Notes: generated by a model from the sequence alone, not told the origin. A stretch of 64,000 bases of DNA from Oasisia sp. SBJ-2009 (GCA_964017155.1 OZ024865.1:22488611-22552610); one strand, 5' to 3'. Shown: positions 1 to 15,485, counted from the first letter of the stretch. Numbers and translations are program-made.

Positions 1-2599
1 ACTCAATCTCCGCACTCCACCCAACATCCGCACTCCACCCAACGTCCGCACTCCACCCAACTTCCTCACTCCACCCAACCTCCCCATTCCACCCAACCTC
101 CCAACTCCACCCAGCGTCCCCACTCCACCCAACTTCCCCACTGCCCCCAACCTCTCCACTGCACCCAACCTCCCCACTCCTCCCAACCTCCCCACTCCAC
201 CCAACCTCCCCACTTCACCCAAGTTGGTGGATTGGGGAGCCAATCCACCAAACCTCCCCACTCCAACCAACCTCCGCACTCCACTATACCTCCCACTCCA
301 CACAACCTCCCCACTGCATCCAACCTCCCCACTTCACCCAACCTCCCCACTCCACCCAACCTCCCCACTCCACCCAACCTCCGCGCTCCACCCAACTTCC
401 GCACTCCATCAAACCTCCGCACTCCACCCAACTTCCTCACTGCCCCCAACCTCTCCACTGCACCCAACCTCCCAACTCCACCCAATCTCGCCACTCCACC
501 CAACCTCCCCACTTCACCCAACCTCCCCAATCCATCAAACCTCCCCACTCCACCCAACCTCCGCACTCCAACGAACTTCCGCACTCCACCGAACCTCCCC
601 ACTCCACCCAGCCTCACCACTCCACCCAACTTCCCCACTTCCCCCAACCTCTCCACTGCTCCCAACCTCCCCACTCCACCCAACCTCCCCACTTCACCCA
701 ACCTCCCCACTCCATCCTACCTCCCCACTTCACCCAACCTCCGAACTCCACCCAACCTCCGCACTCCAACGAACTTCCGCACTCCACCCAACCTCCGCAC
801 TCCACCCAACTTCTGCACTCCACCCAACTTCCGGACTCCAACCAAACCCCGCACTCCACTATACCTCCCACTCCACACCACCTCCCCACTGCACCCAACC
901 TCCCCACTTCACCCAACCTCCCCATTCCACCCAACCTCCCCACTTCACCCAACCTCCCCACTCCATCCTACCTCCCCACTTCACCCAACCTCCGCACTCC
1001 ATCCAACCTCCGAACTCCACCCAACCTCCGCACTCCAACGAACTTCCGCATTCCACCCCACCTCCGCACTCCACCCAACTTCTGCACTCCACCCAACTTC
1101 CGGACTCCACCCAAATTCCGCAATCCACCCAACCTCCGCACTCCACCCAACCTCCGCACTCCACCCAAATTCCGCACTCCACCCAACCTCCCCACTCCAC
1201 CCAACCTCCCCACTCCACCCAACCTCCCTACTCCACCCAGCCTCCCCACTCCACCCAACTTCCCCACTTCCCCCAACCTCTCCACTGCTCCCAACCTCCC
1301 CACTCCACCCAACCTCCCCACTTCACCAAATCTCCCCACTCCACCCAACCTCCCCACTCCACCCAACCTCCCCACTCCACCCAACCTCCCCACTCCACCA
1401 ACCTCCCCACTGCCCCCAATATCCCCACTACACCCAACATCCCCACTTCACCCAACCTCCCCACTCCACCCAACCTCCCCACTTCCCCCAACCTCCCCAC
1501 TTCACCCAACCTCCCCAATCCACCAAACCTCCCCACTCCAACCAAACTCCGCACTCCACTATACCTCCCACTCCACACCACCTCCCCACTGCACCCAACC
1601 TCCCCACTTCACCCAACCTCCCCACTCCACCCAACCTCCCCACTTCACCCAACCTCCCCACTCCATCCTACCTCCCCACTTCACCCAACCTCCGCACTCC
1701 ATCCAACCTCCGAACTCCACCCAACCTCCGCACTCCAACGAACTTCCGCACTCCACCCAACCTCCGCACTCCACCCAACTTCTGCACTCCACCCAACTTC
1801 CGGACTCCACCCAAATTCCGCAATCCACCCAACCTCCGCACTCCACCCAACCTCCGCACTCCACCCAAATTCCGCACTCCACCCAACCTCCCCACTCTAC
1901 CCAACCTCCCCACTCCACCCAGCCTCCCCACTCCACCCAACTTCCTCACTGCCCCCAACCTCTCCACTGCACCCAACCTCCCCACTTCACCCAACCTCCC
2001 CACTCCACCCAACCTCCCCACTTCACCCAACCTCCCCACTCCATCCTACCTCCCCACTTCACCCAACCTCCGCACTCCATCCAACCTCCGAACTCCACCC
2101 AACCTCCGCACTCCAACGAACTTCCGCACTCCACCCAACCTCCGCACTCCACCCAACTTCTGCACTCCACCCAACTTCCGGACTCCACCCAAATTCCGCA
2201 ATCCACCCAACCTCCGCACTCCACCCAACCTCCGCACTCCACCCAAATTCCGCACTCCACCCAACCTCCCCACTCTACCCAACCTCCCCACTCCACCCAG
2301 CCTCCCCACTCCACCCAACTTCCTCACTGCCCCCAACCTCTCCACTGCACCCAACCTCCCCACTCCTCCCAACCTCCCCACTCCACCGAACCTCCCCACT
2401 TCACCCAACCTCCCCAATCCACCAAACCTCCCCACTCCACCCAACCTCCGCACTCCACTATACCTCCCACTCCACACAACCTCCCCACTGCACCCAACCT
2501 CCCCACTTCACCCAACCTCCCCACTCCACCCAACCTCCTCACTTCACCCAACCTCCCCACTTCACCCAACCTCCCCAATCCAACCGACTTCCGCACTCT
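1..2599. repeat. Higher-order block A1 of the 18-bp satellite
   Basis: The stretch from the window edge to about 2600 recurs, nearly base for base, from about 2600 to 4820 at an offset of 2599 bp. The variant order of the units is preserved, so this is a recent segmental duplication and not independent drift. Block A1 contains one extra 378-bp segment (21 units): 1668-2045 repeats as 2046-2423. Confidence 0.85.
224..251. repeat. Flipped satellite unit forming a hairpin, copy 1
   Basis: One unit is in reverse orientation (TTGGTGGATTGG), followed after GGAG by the normal orientation (CCAATCCACCAA). This makes a perfect 12-bp stem with a 4-nt loop. It is the conspicuous G-rich tract on the plus strand of this array. 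Confidence 0.9.
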
Positions 2600-4820
2600 A
2601 CTCAATCTCCGCACTCCACCCAACATCCGCACTCCACCCAACGTCCGCACTCCACCCAACTTCCTCACTCCACCCAACCTCCCCATTCCACCCAACCTCC
2701 CAACTCCACCCAGCGTCCCCACTCCACCCAACTTCCCCACTGCCCCCAACCTCTCCACTGCACCCAACCTCCCCACTCCTCCCAACCTCCCCACTCCACC
2801 CAACCTCCCCACTTCACCCAAGTTGGTGGATTGGGGAGCCAATCCACCAAACCTCCCCACTCCAACCAACCTCCGCACTCCACTATACCTCCCACTCCAC
2901 ACAACCTCCCCACTGCATCCAACCTCCCCACTTCACCCAACCTCCCCACTCCACCCAACCTCCTCACTCCACCCAACCTCCGCGCTCCACCCAACTTCCG
3001 CACTCCATCAAACCTCCGCACTCCACCCAACTTCCTCACTGCCCCCAACCTCTCCACTGCACCCAACCTCCCAACTCCACCCAATCTCGCCACTCCACCC
3101 AACCTCCCCACTTCACCCAACCTCCCCAATCCATCAAACCTCCCCACTCCACCCAACCTCCGCACTCCAACGAACTTCCGCACTCCACCGAACCTCCCCA
3201 CTCCACCCAGCCTCACCACTCCACCCAACTTCCCCACTTCCCCCAACCTCTCCACTGCTCCCAACCTCCCCACTCCACCCAACCTCCCCACTTCACCCAA
3301 CCTCCCCACTCCATCCTACCTCCCCACTTCACCCAACCTCCGAACTCCACCCAACCTCCGCACTCCAACGAACTTCCGCACTCCACCCAACCTCCGCACT
3401 CCACCCAACTTCTGCACTCCACCCAACTTCCGGACTCCAACCAAACCCCGCACTCCACTATACCTCCCACTCCACACCACCTCCCCACTGCACCCAACCT
3501 CCCCACTTCACCCAACCTCCCCATTCCACCCAACCTCCCCACTTCACCCAACCTCCCCACTCCATCCTACCTCCCCACTTCACCCAACCTCCGCACTCCA
3601 TCCAACCTCCGAACTCCACCCAACCTCCGCACTCCAACGAACTTCCGCATTCCACCCAACCTCCGCACTCCACCCAACTTCTGCACTCCACCCAACTTCC
3701 GGACTCCACCCAAATTCCGCAATCCACCCAACCTCCGCACTCCACCCAACCTCCGCACTCCACCCAAATTCCGCACTCCACCCAACCTCCCCACTCCACC
3801 CAACCTCCCCACTCCACCCAACCTCCCCACTCCACCCAGCCTCCCCACTCCACCCAACTTCCCCACTTCCCCCAACCTCTCCACTGCTCCCAACCTCCCC
3901 ACTCCACCCAACCTCCCCACTTCACCAAATCTCCCCACTCCACCCAACCTCCCCACTCCACCCAACCTCCCCACTCCACCCAACCTCCCCACTCCACCAA
4001 CCTCCCCACTGCCCCCAATATCCCCACTACACCCAACATCCCCACTTCACCCAACCTCCCCACTCCACCCAACCTCCCCACTTCCCCCAACCTCCCCACT
4101 TCACCCAACCTCCCCAATCCACCAAACCTCCCCACTCCAACCAAACTCCGCACTCCACTATACCTCCCACTCCACACCACCTCCCCACTGCACCCAACCT
4201 CCCCACTTCACCCAACCTCCCCACTCCACCCAACCTCCCCACTTCACCCAACCTCCCCACTCCATCCTACCTCCCCACTTCACCCAACCTCCGCACTCCA
4301 TCCAACCTCCGAACTCCACCCAACCTCCGCACTCCAACGAACTTCCGCACTCCACCCAACCTCCGCACTCCACCCAACTTCTGCACTCCACCCAACTTCC
4401 GGACTCCACCCAAATTCCGCAATCCACCCAACCTCCGCACTCCACCCAACCTCCGCACTCCACCCAAATTCCGCACTCCACCCAACCTCCCCACTCTACC
4501 CAACCTCCCCACTCCACCCAGCCTCCCCACTCCACCCAACTTCCTCACTGCCCCCAACCTCTCCACTGCACCCAACCTCCCCACTCCTCCCAACCTCCCC
4601 ACTCCACCGAACCTCCCCACTTCACCCAACCTCCCCAATCCACCAAACCTCCCCACTCCACCCAACCTCCGCACTCCACTATACCTCCCACTCCACACAA
4701 CCTCCCCACTGCACCCAACCTCCCCACTTCACCCAACCTCCCCACTCCACCCAACCTCCTCACTTCACCCAACCTCCCCACTTCACCCAACCTCCCCAAT
4801 CCAACCGACTTCCGCACTCT
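2600..4820. repeat. Higher-order block A2 of the 18-bp satellite
   Basis: Second copy of block A1. The offset is 2599 bp up to about 4260 and 2221 bp beyond it, because this copy has one 378-bp subrepeat fewer. Unit variants match those of A1 in order. Confidence 0.85.
2823..2850. repeat. Flipped satellite unit forming a hairpin, copy 2
   Basis: Same 12-bp stem and GGAG loop as at 224-251, 2599 bp downstream, carried along with the higher-order block. Confidence 0.9.
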
Positions 4821-5043
4821 ACTCAATCTCCGCACTCCACCCAACATCCGCACTCCACCCAACGTCCGCACTCCACCCAACTTCCTCACTCCACCCAACC
4901 TCCCCATTCCACCAAACCTCCCAACTCCACCCAGCCTCCCCACTCCACCCAACTTCCCCACTGCCCCCAACCTCTCCACTGCACCCAACCTCCCCACTCC
5001 TCCCAACCTCCCCACTCCACCCAACCTCCCCACTTCACCCAAG

Positions 5044-5071
5044 TTGGTGGATTGGGGAGCCAATCCACCAA
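5044..5071. repeat. Flipped satellite unit forming a hairpin, copy 3
   Basis: Same hairpin, 2221 bp after copy 2, again inside duplicated flanks. Confidence 0.9.
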
Positions 5072-5342
5072 ACCTCCCCACTCCAACCAACCTCCGCACT
5101 CCACTATACCTCCCACTCCACACAACCTCCCCACTGCACCCAACCTCCCCACTTCACTGAACCTCCCCACTCCACCCAACCTCCCCACTTCACCCAACCT
5201 CCCCATTCCACCCAACCTCCCAACTCCACCCAGCGTCCCCACTCCACCCAACTTCCCCACTGCCCCCAACCTCTCCACTGCACCCAACCTCCCCACTGCT
5301 CCCAACCTCCCCACTCCACCCAACCTCCCCACTTCACCCAAG

Positions 5343-5370
5343 TTGGTGGATTGGGGAGCCAATCCACCAA
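5343..5370. repeat. Flipped satellite unit forming a hairpin, copy 4
   Basis: Same hairpin, 299 bp after copy 3. It marks a further local duplication of about 300 bp. Confidence 0.9.
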
Positions 5371-8300
5371 ACCTCCCCACTCCAACCAACCTCCGCACTC
5401 CACTATACCTCCCACTCCACACAACCTCCCCACTGCACCCAACCTCCCCACTTCACTCAACCTCCCCACTCCACCCAACCTCCCCACTTCACCCAACCTC
5501 CCCACTTCATCCAACCTCCCCAATCCACCAAACCTCCCCACTCCACCCAACTTCCGCACTCCACTATACCTCCCAATCCACACAACCTCCCCACTGCACC
5601 CAACCTCCCCACTCCACCCAACCTCCCCACTTCACCCAACCTCCCCACGACACCCAACCTCCCCACTTCACCCAACCTCCCCACTTCACCCAACCTCCAC
5701 AATCCACCAAACCTCCCCACTCCACCCAACCTCCGCACTCCACTATACCTCCCACTCCACACAACCTCCCCACTGCATCCAACCTCCCCATTTCACCCAA
5801 CCTCCCCACTCCACCCAACCTCCCCACTTCACCCAACCTCCCCACTCCATCCTACCTCCCCACTTCACCCAACCTCCGCACTCCATCCAACCTCCGAACT
5901 CCACCCAACCTCCGCACTCCAACGAACTTCCGCACTCCACCCAACCTCCGCACTCCACCCAACTTCCGCACTCCACCCAACTTCCGGACTCCACCCAAAT
6001 TCCGCAATCCACCCAACCTCCGCACTCCATCCAACCTCCGCACTCCACCCAAATTCCGCACTCCACCCAACCTCCCCACTCCACCCAACCTCCCCACTCC
6101 ACCCAACCTCCCCACTCCACCCAGCCTCCCCACTCCACCCAATTTCCCGCTGCCCCCAACCTCTCCACTGCATCCAACCTCCCCACTCCACCCAACCTCC
6201 CCACTCCACCCAACCTCCCCACTCCACCAACCTCCCCACTGCCCCCAATATCCCCACTACACCCAACATCCCCACTTCACCCAACCTCCCCACTCCACCA
6301 AACCTCCCCACTCCACCCAACCTCCGCACTCCACTATACCTCCCACTCCACACAACCTCCCCACTTCACCCAACCTCCCCACTTCACCCAACCTCCCCAA
6401 TCCACCAAACCTCCCCACTCCACCTAACTTCCGCCCTCCACTATACTTCCCAATCCACACAACCTCCCCACTGCACCCAACCTCCCCACTCCACCCAACC
6501 TCCCCACTTCACCCAACCTCCCCACTCCAACCAACCTCCCCACTTCACCCAACCTCCGCACTCCATCCAACCTCCGCACTCCACCCAACCTCCGCACTCC
6601 AACGAACTTCCGCACTCCATCAAACCTCCCCACTCCACCCAACCTCCCCACTTCACCCAACCTCCCCAATCCACCAAACCTCCCCACTCCACCCAAACTC
6701 CGCACTCCACTATACCTCACACTCCTTCCAAACTCCCCACTGCACCCAACCTCCCCACTTCACCCAACCTCCCCACTCCATCCTACCTCCCCACTTCACC
6801 CAACCTCCGCACTCCATCCAACCTCCGAACTCCACCCAACCTCCGCACTCCATCCAACCTCCGCACTCCACCCAACCTCCGCACTCCAACGAACTTCCGC
6901 ACTCCATCAAACCTCCCCACTCCACCCAACCTGCCCACTTCACCCAACCTCCCCAATCCACCAAACCTCCCAACTCCACCCAAACTCCGCACTCCACTAT
7001 ACCTCACACTCCTTCCAAACTCCCCACTGCACCCAACCTCCCCACTTCACCCAACCTCCCCACTCCATCCTACCTCCCCACTTCACCCAACCTCCGCACT
7101 CCATCCAACCTCCGAACTCCACCCAACCTCCGCACTCCACCCAACTTCCGCACTCAACCCAACTTCCGGACTCCACCCAAATTCCGCAATCCACCCAACC
7201 TCCGCACTCCATCCAACCTCCGCACTCCACCCAAGTTCCGCACTCCACCCAACCTCCCCATTCCACCGAACCTCCCAACTCCACCCAGCCTCCCCACTCC
7301 ACCCAACTTCCCCACTGCCCCCAACCTCTCCACTGCCCCCAACCTCTCCACTGCACCCAACCTCCCCACTCCTCCCAACCTCCCACTCCACACAACCTCC
7401 CCACTGCACCCACTCTCCCCATTTCACCCAACCTCCCCACTCCACCCAACCTCCCCACTTCACCCAACCTCCCCACTTCACCCAACCTCCCCAATCCACC
7501 AACCTCCCCACTGCACCCAACCTCCCCACTCCACCCAACCTCCCCACTTCACCCAACCTCCCCACTCCAACCAAACTCCCCACTTCACCCAACCTCCGCA
7601 CTCCGTCCAACCTCCGCACTCCACCCAACCTCCGCACTCCAACGAACTTCCGCACTCCACCCAACCTCCGCACTCCACCCAACTTCCGCACTCCATCAAA
7701 CCTCCGCACTCCACCCAACTTCCTCACTGCCCCCAACCTCTCCACTGCACCCAACCTCCCCACTCCACCCAATCTCGCCACTCCACCCAACCTCCGCACT
7801 CCAACGAACTTCCGCACTCCACCGAACCTCCCCACTCCACTCAGCCTCCCCACTCCACCCAACTTCCCCACTTCCCCCAACCTCTCCACTGCTCCCAACC
7901 TCCCCACTCTACTATTCCTCCCCACTTCACCCAACCTCCACACTCCACCCAACCTCCACACTCCACCCATCCTTCCCACTCCACCCAACATCCCCACTTC
8001 ACTCTCCCAACCTCCCCACTCCACCCAACCTCCCCACTCCACCCAATCTCTCCACTTCACCCAACATCCCCACTCCACCGAAACTCCCCACTCCACCCAA
8101 CCTCCCCACTTCACCCAATCTCCCCACTCCACTATTCCTCCCCCCTTCACCCAACCTCCGTACTCCACTATACATCCCCACATCACTCAACCTCTCCATT
8201 CCACCCAACCTCCCCACTCTACTATTCCTCCCCACTTCACCCAACATCCACACTCCACCCATCCTTCCCACTCCACCCAACCTCCCCACTCCACCCAACC

Positions 8301-8564
8301 TCCGTACTTCACCCTACCTCCCCACTTCACCCAACCTCCCCACTTCACCCAACCTCCCACTCCACCCAACCTCCCCACTTCACCCAACCTCCGCACTACA
8401 CCCAACCTCAGCAATCCAACCGACTTCCGCACTCCACTCAATCTCCGCACTCCACCCAACATCCGCTCTCCACCCAACTTCCGCACTCCACCCATCCTCC
8501 CCACTTCACCCAACGTCCTCACTCCACCCAACCTCCCCACTCCATCCAACGTCTTCACTCCACC

Positions 8565-10980
8565 CAACCTCCCCACTTCAGCCAACCTCCGCACTCCACC
8601 CAACCTCCCCACTTCACCCAACCTCCCCACTACACCCAACCTCCCCACTCAACCCAACCTCCCCACTCCACTATGCCTCCCCACTTCACCCAACCTCCCC
8701 ACTCCACCCATCCTCCCCACTCCACCCAATCTCCCCACTCCTCCCAATCTCCCCACTCCACCCAACCTCCCCACTTCACCCAACCTCCCCGCTCCACCCA
8801 ACCTCCCCACTTTAGCGAACCTCCGCACTCCATCCAACCTCCGCACTCCATTGAACCTCCGCACTCCAACGAAATTCCGCACTCCACCCAACCTCCCCAC
8901 TTCACCCAACCTCCCCACTCCACCCATCCTCCCCACTCCACCCAATCTCCCCACTCCACCCAATCTCCCCACTCCACGCAACCTCCCCACTTCACCCAAC
9001 CTCCCCACTCCACCCAACCTCCCCACTTTAGCGAACCTCCGCACTCCATCCAACCTCCGCACTCCATTGAACCTCCGCACTCCAACGAAATTCCGCACTC
9101 CACCCAAACTCCGCACTCAACCCAACTTCCGCACTCCACCCAACTTCCGCACTCCTCCCAAATTTCCCACTCCACCCAACCTCCCCACTCCACCCAATCT
9201 CCCCACTCCACCCATCCTCCGCACTACACGCAACCTACCCACTCCACCCAACCTCCCGACTTCATCCAACCTCCCCACACCACGCAACCTCCCCACTTGA
9301 CCCAACCTCCGCACTACACCCAACCTCAGCAATCCAACCGACTACCGTACTCCACCTAATCTCCGCACTCCACCCAACATCCGCACTCCACCCAACTTCC
9401 GCACTCCACCCAACCTCCCCACTTCACCCAACGTCCTCACTCCACCCAACCTCCCCACTCCATCCAACCTCTTCACTCCACCCAAACTCCTCACTCCACC
9501 CCAACCTCCCCACACCGCCCAACCTCCCCACTCTACTATTCCTCCCCACTTCACCCAGCCTCCACACTCCACCCATCCTTCCCACTCCACCCAACCTCCC
9601 CACTCCACCCAACCTCCCACTCCACCCAACCTCCCCACTTCACCCAACCTCCGCACTACACCCAACCTCCGCAATCCAACCGACTTCCGCACTCCACTCA
9701 ATCTCCGCACTCCACCCAACATCCGCTCTCCACCCAACATCCGCACTCCACCCAACTTCCGCACTCCACCCAACCTCCCCACTTCACCCAACGTCCCCAC
9801 TCCACCCAACCTCCCCACTTCACCCTACCTCCCCACTTCACCCAACCTCCCCACTTCACCCAACCTCCCACTCCACCCAACCTCCCCACTTCACCCAACC
9901 TCCGCACTACACCCAACCTCCGCAATCCAACCGACTTCCGCACTCCACTCAATCTCCGCACTCCACCCAACATCCGCTCTCCACCCAACATCCGCACTCC
10001 ACCCAACTTCCGCACTCCACCCAACCTCCCCACTTCACCCAACGTCCCCACTCCACCCAACCTCCCCACTTCACCCAACCTCCCCACTCCACCCAACCTC
10101 CCCACTTCACCCAACCTCCGCACTACACCCAACCTCCGCAATCCAACCGACTTCCGCACGCCACTCAATCTCCGCACTCCACCCAACATCCGCACTCCAC
10201 CCAACTTCCGCACTCCACCCAACCTCCCCACTTCACCCAATGTCCTCACTCCACCCAACCTCCCCACTCCACCCAACCTTCCCACTCCACCCAACCTCTT
10301 CACTCCACCCAAACTCCTCACTCCACCCAACCTCCCCACACCACCCAACCTCCCCACTCTACTATTCCTCCCCACTTCACCCAACCTCCACACTCCACCC
10401 AACCTCCGTACTTCACCCTACCTCCCCACTTCACCCAACCTCCCCCTCCATCCAACCTCCACACTCCACCCAATCTCCGCACTCCACCCAACCTCTGCAC
10501 TCCACTACACCTCCCCACATCACCCAACCTTCACACTCCACCGAACCTGCCCACTCCACTATTCCTCCCCACTTCACCCAACCTCCCCACTCCACCCAGC
10601 CTCCGCACTCCACCCAATCTCCCCACTCCACCCAACCTCCCCACTTCACCCAACATCCCCACTCCACCGAAACTCCCCACTCCACCCAACCTCTCCATTT
10701 CACCCAATCTCCCCACTCCACTATTCCTCCCCCTTCACCCAACCTCCGCACTCCATCCAACCTCCGCACTCCACCCAACCTCCGTACTGCAACCAACTTC
10801 CGCATTCCAACCAACCTCCCCACTCCACCCAACCTCTGCACTCCACCCAACCTCCGCACTCAACCCAACCTACCCACTCTAACCAACCTCCCAACTCCAC
10901 CCAACCTCCCCACGTCACCCAACCTCCACACTCCACTATACTTTCCCACGCCACCCAACCTCCGCACGCCAATAAACCTC
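8565..10980. repeat. Higher-order block B1 of the 18-bp satellite
   Basis: About 2.4 kb that recurs at 15486-17901 with a constant offset of 6921 bp and only a handful of visible differences (for example near 9341 versus 16262). The copies diverge at 10981, where B1 continues with AATCCACACAACC and the other copy with TCTCCACCC. Confidence 0.85.
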
Positions 10981-13900
10981 CCAATCCACACAACCTCCCC
11001 ACTGCACCCAACCTCCCCACTCCACCCAACCTCCCCACTTCACCCAACCTCCCCACGACACCCAACCTCCCCACTTCACCCAACCTCCCCACTTCACCCA
11101 ACCTCCACAATCCACCAAACCTCCCCACTCCACCCAACCTCCGCACTCCACTATACTTCCCACTCCACACAACGTCCCCACTGCATCCAACCTCCCCACT
11201 TCACCCAACCTCCCCACTCCACCCAACCTCCCCACTTCACCCAACCTCCCCACTCCATCCTACCTCCCCACTTCACCCAACCTCCGCACTCCATCCAACC
11301 TCCGAACTCCACCCAATCTCCCCACTCCACCCAACCTCTCCACTTCACCCAGCATCCCCACTCCACCGAAACTCCCCACTCAACCCAACCTCCCCACTTC
11401 CCCCAATCTCCCCACTCCACTATTCCTCCCACATTCACCCAACCTCCGTACTCCACTATACGTCCCCACATCACTCAACCTCTCCATTCCACCCAACCTC
11501 CCCACTCCACTATTCCTCCCCACTTCACCCAAACTCCCCACTCCATCAACCTCCCCACTCCACCCAACCTCCCCACGTCAGCCAACCTCCGCAGTCCACC
11601 CAACCTCCGCACTCCACCCTAATGCCGCACTACACCCAACCTCCGCAATCCAACCGACTTCCGCACTCCACTCAATTTCTGCACTCCACCCAACATCCGC
11701 ACTCCACCCAACATCCGCACTCCACCCAACTTCCGCACTCCACCCTACCTCCCCACTTCACCCAACGTCCTCACTCCACCCAACCTCCCCACTCCATCCA
11801 ACGTCTTCACTCCACCCAAACTCCTCACTCCACCCAACCTCCCCACAACGTCCAACCACCCCACTCTACTATTCCTCCCCACTTCACCCAACATCCAAAC
11901 TCCACCCATCCTTCCCACTCCACCCAACCTCCCCACTCCACCCAACCTCCGTACTTCACCCTACCTCCCCACTTCACCCAACCTCCCCACTTCACCCAAT
12001 CTCTCCACTTCACCCAACATCCCCACTCCACCGAAACTCCCCACTCCACCCAACCTCCCCACTTCACCCAATCTCCCCACTCCACTATTCCTCCCCCCTT
12101 CACCCAACCTCCGTACTCCACTATACATCCCCACATCACTCAACCTCTCCATTCCACCCAACCTCCCCACTCTACTATTCCTCCCCACTTCACCCAACAT
12201 CCACACTCCACCCATCCTTCCCACTCCACCCAACCTCCCCACTCCACCCAACCTCCGTACTTCACCCTACCTCCCCACTTCACCCAACCTCCCCACTTCA
12301 CCCAACCTCCCACTCCACCCAACCTCCCCACTTCACCCAACCTCCGCACTACACCCAACCTCAGCAATCCAACCGACTTCCGCACTCCACTCAATCTCCG
12401 CACTCCACCCAACATCCGCTCTCCACCCAACTTCCGCACTCCACCCATCCTCCCCACTTCACCCAACGTCCTCACTCCACCCAACCTCCCCACTCCATCC
12501 AACGTCTTCACTCCACCCAAACTCCTCACTCCACCCAACCTCCCCACACCGTCCAACCACCCCACTCTACTATTCCTCCCCACTTCACCCAACATCCAAA
12601 CTCCACCCATCCTTCCCACTCCACCCAACCTCCGTACTTCACCCTACCTCCCCACTTCACCCAACCTCCCCACTTCACCCAACCTCCCACTCAACCCAAC
12701 CTCCCCCCTTCACCCAACTTCCGTACTCCACTATACATCCCCACATCACTCAACCTCTCCATTCCACCCAACCTCCCCACTCCACTATTCCTCCCCACTT
12801 CACCCAAACTCCCCACTCCACCAACCTCCCCACTCCACCCAACCTCCCCACTTCAGCCAACCTCCGCAGTCCACCTAACCTCCGCACTCCACCCAAATGC
12901 CGCACTCCACCCAACCTCCGCACTCCACCGAACCTCCCCACTCCACCCAGCCTCCCCACTCCACCCAACTTCCCCACTTCCCCCAACCTCTCCACTGCTC
13001 CCAACCTCCCCACTCCACCCAACCTCCCCACTTCACCAAATCTCCCCACTCCACCCAACCTCCCCACTCCATCCAACCTCCCCACTCCACCCAACCTCCC
13101 CACTCCACCAACCTCCCCACTGCCCCCAATATCCCCACTTCACCCAACCTCCCAATTCCACCCAACCTCCCCACTTCCCCCAACCTCCCCACTTCACCCA
13201 ACCTCCCACTCCACCCAACCTCCCCACTCCACCCAACCTCCGTACTTCACCCTACCTCCCCACTTCACCCAACCTCCCCACTTCACCCAACCTCCCACTC
13301 AACCCAACCTCCCCACTTCACCCAACTTCCGCACTACACCCAACCTCCGCAATCCAACCGACTTCCGCACTCCACTCAATCTCCGCACTCCACCCAACAT
13401 CCGCTCTCCACCCAACATCCGTACTCCACCCAACCTCCACACTCCACCCATCCTTCCCACTCCACCCAACATCCCCACTTCACTCACCCAACCTCCCCAC
13501 TCCACCCAACCTCCCCACTCCACCCAATCTCTCCACTTCACCCAACATCCCCACTCCACCGAAACTCCCCACTTCACCCAACCTCCCCACTACACCCATC
13601 CTCCCCACTCCACCCAATCTCCCCACTCCACCCAATCTCCCCACTCCACGCAACCTCCCCACTTCACCCAACCTCCCCACTCCACCCAACCTCCCCACAT
13701 TAGCGAACCTCCGCACTCCATCCAACCTCCGCACTCCATTGAACCTCCGCACTCCAACGAAATTCCGCACTCCACCCAAACTCCGCACTCCACCCAATTT
13801 CCGCATTCCACCCAACTTTCGCACTCCACCCAAATTCCCCACTCCACCCAACCTCCCCACTCCACCCAATCTCCCCACTCCACCCATCCTCCGCACTACA

Positions 13901-15485
13901 CCCAACCTACCCACTCCACCCAACCTCCCGACTTCATCCAATCTCCCCACACCACCCAACCTGCCCACTTCACCCAACCTCCCCACTCCACCCAACATCC
14001 CCACTTCACCCAACCTCCGCACTACACCCAACCTCCGCAATCCAACCGACTTCCGCACGCCACTCAATCTCCGCACTCCACCCAACTTCCGCACTCCACC
14101 CAACTTCCGCACTCCACCCAACCTCCCCACTCCACCCAACCTCCCCACTCCATCCAACCTCTTCACTCCACCCAAAACTCCCCACTCTACTATACCTCCC
14201 CACTTTACCCAACCTCCGCACTCCACCCAATCTCCCCACTCCACCCAACCTCTCCACTTCACCCAACTTCCCCACTCCACCGAAACTCCCCACTCAACCC
14301 AACCTCCCCACTTCACCCAATCTCCCCACTCCACTATGCGTCCCCACATCACTCAACCTCTCCATTCCACCCAAACTCCCCACTCTACTATACCTCCCCA
14401 CTTTACCCAACCTCCGCACTCCACCCAATCTCCCCACTCCACCCAACCTCTCCACTTCACCCAACATCCCCACTCCACCGAAACTCCCCACTCAACCCAA
14501 CCTCCCCCCTTCACCCAACCTCCGTACTCCACTATGCGTCCCCACATCACTCAACCTCTCCATTCCACCCAAACTCCCCACTCCACTATTCCTCCCCACT
14601 TCACCCAACCTCCCCACTTCATCCAACCTCCGCAGTCCACCCAACCTCCGCACTCCACCCTAATGCCGCACTCCACCCAACCTCCACACTCCACCCAATC
14701 TCCGCACTCCACCCAACCTCTGCGCTCCACTACACCTCCCCACATCACCCAACCTCCACACTCCACCGAACCTGCCCACTCCACTATTCCTCCCCACTTC
14801 ACCCAACCTCCCCACTCCACCCAGCATCCGCACTCCACCCAATCTCCCCACTCCACCCAACCTCCCCACTTCACCCAACATCCCCACTCCACCGAAACTC
14901 CCCACTCCACCCAACCTCTCCATTTCACCCAATCTCCCCACTCCACTATTCCTCCCCCTTCACCCAACCTCCGCACTCCATCCAACCTCCGCACTCCACC
15001 CAACCTCCGTACTGCAACCAACTTCCGCATTCCAACCAACCTCCCCACTCCACCCAACCTCTGCACTCCACCCAACCTCCGCACTCAACCCAACCTACCC
15101 ACTCTAACCAACCTCCCAACTCCACCCAACCTCCCCACGTCACCCAACCTCCACACTCCACTATGCTTTCCCACGCCACCCAACCTCCGCACGCCAATAA
15201 ACCTCCCTCTCCACCCAACCTCCGCACTCCACTTTACCTCCCAACTTCACCCAACCTCCGCACTCCATCCAACCTCCGCACTCCACCCAACCTCCGCACT
15301 CTAACGGACTTCCGCACTCCACCCAACCTCCGCACTCCACCCAACTTCCGCACTCCACCCAACTTCCGCACTCCACACAACTTCTGCACTCCACCCAACC
15401 TCCGCACTCCACCCAACCTCCGCACTCCACCCAAATTCCGCACTCCACCCAACCTTCCCACTCCACCTAACATCCCCACTCCACC

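Noticed and set aside
224..9359. Open frames of about 1600-2200 codons encoding Pro/His/Ser/Thr-rich repeat proteins
   Set aside because: They are a consequence of an 18-bp stop-free unit. Alternative frames and the minus strand are open too, the frame drifts with unit indels, and no start context, splice sites or unique domain is attached.
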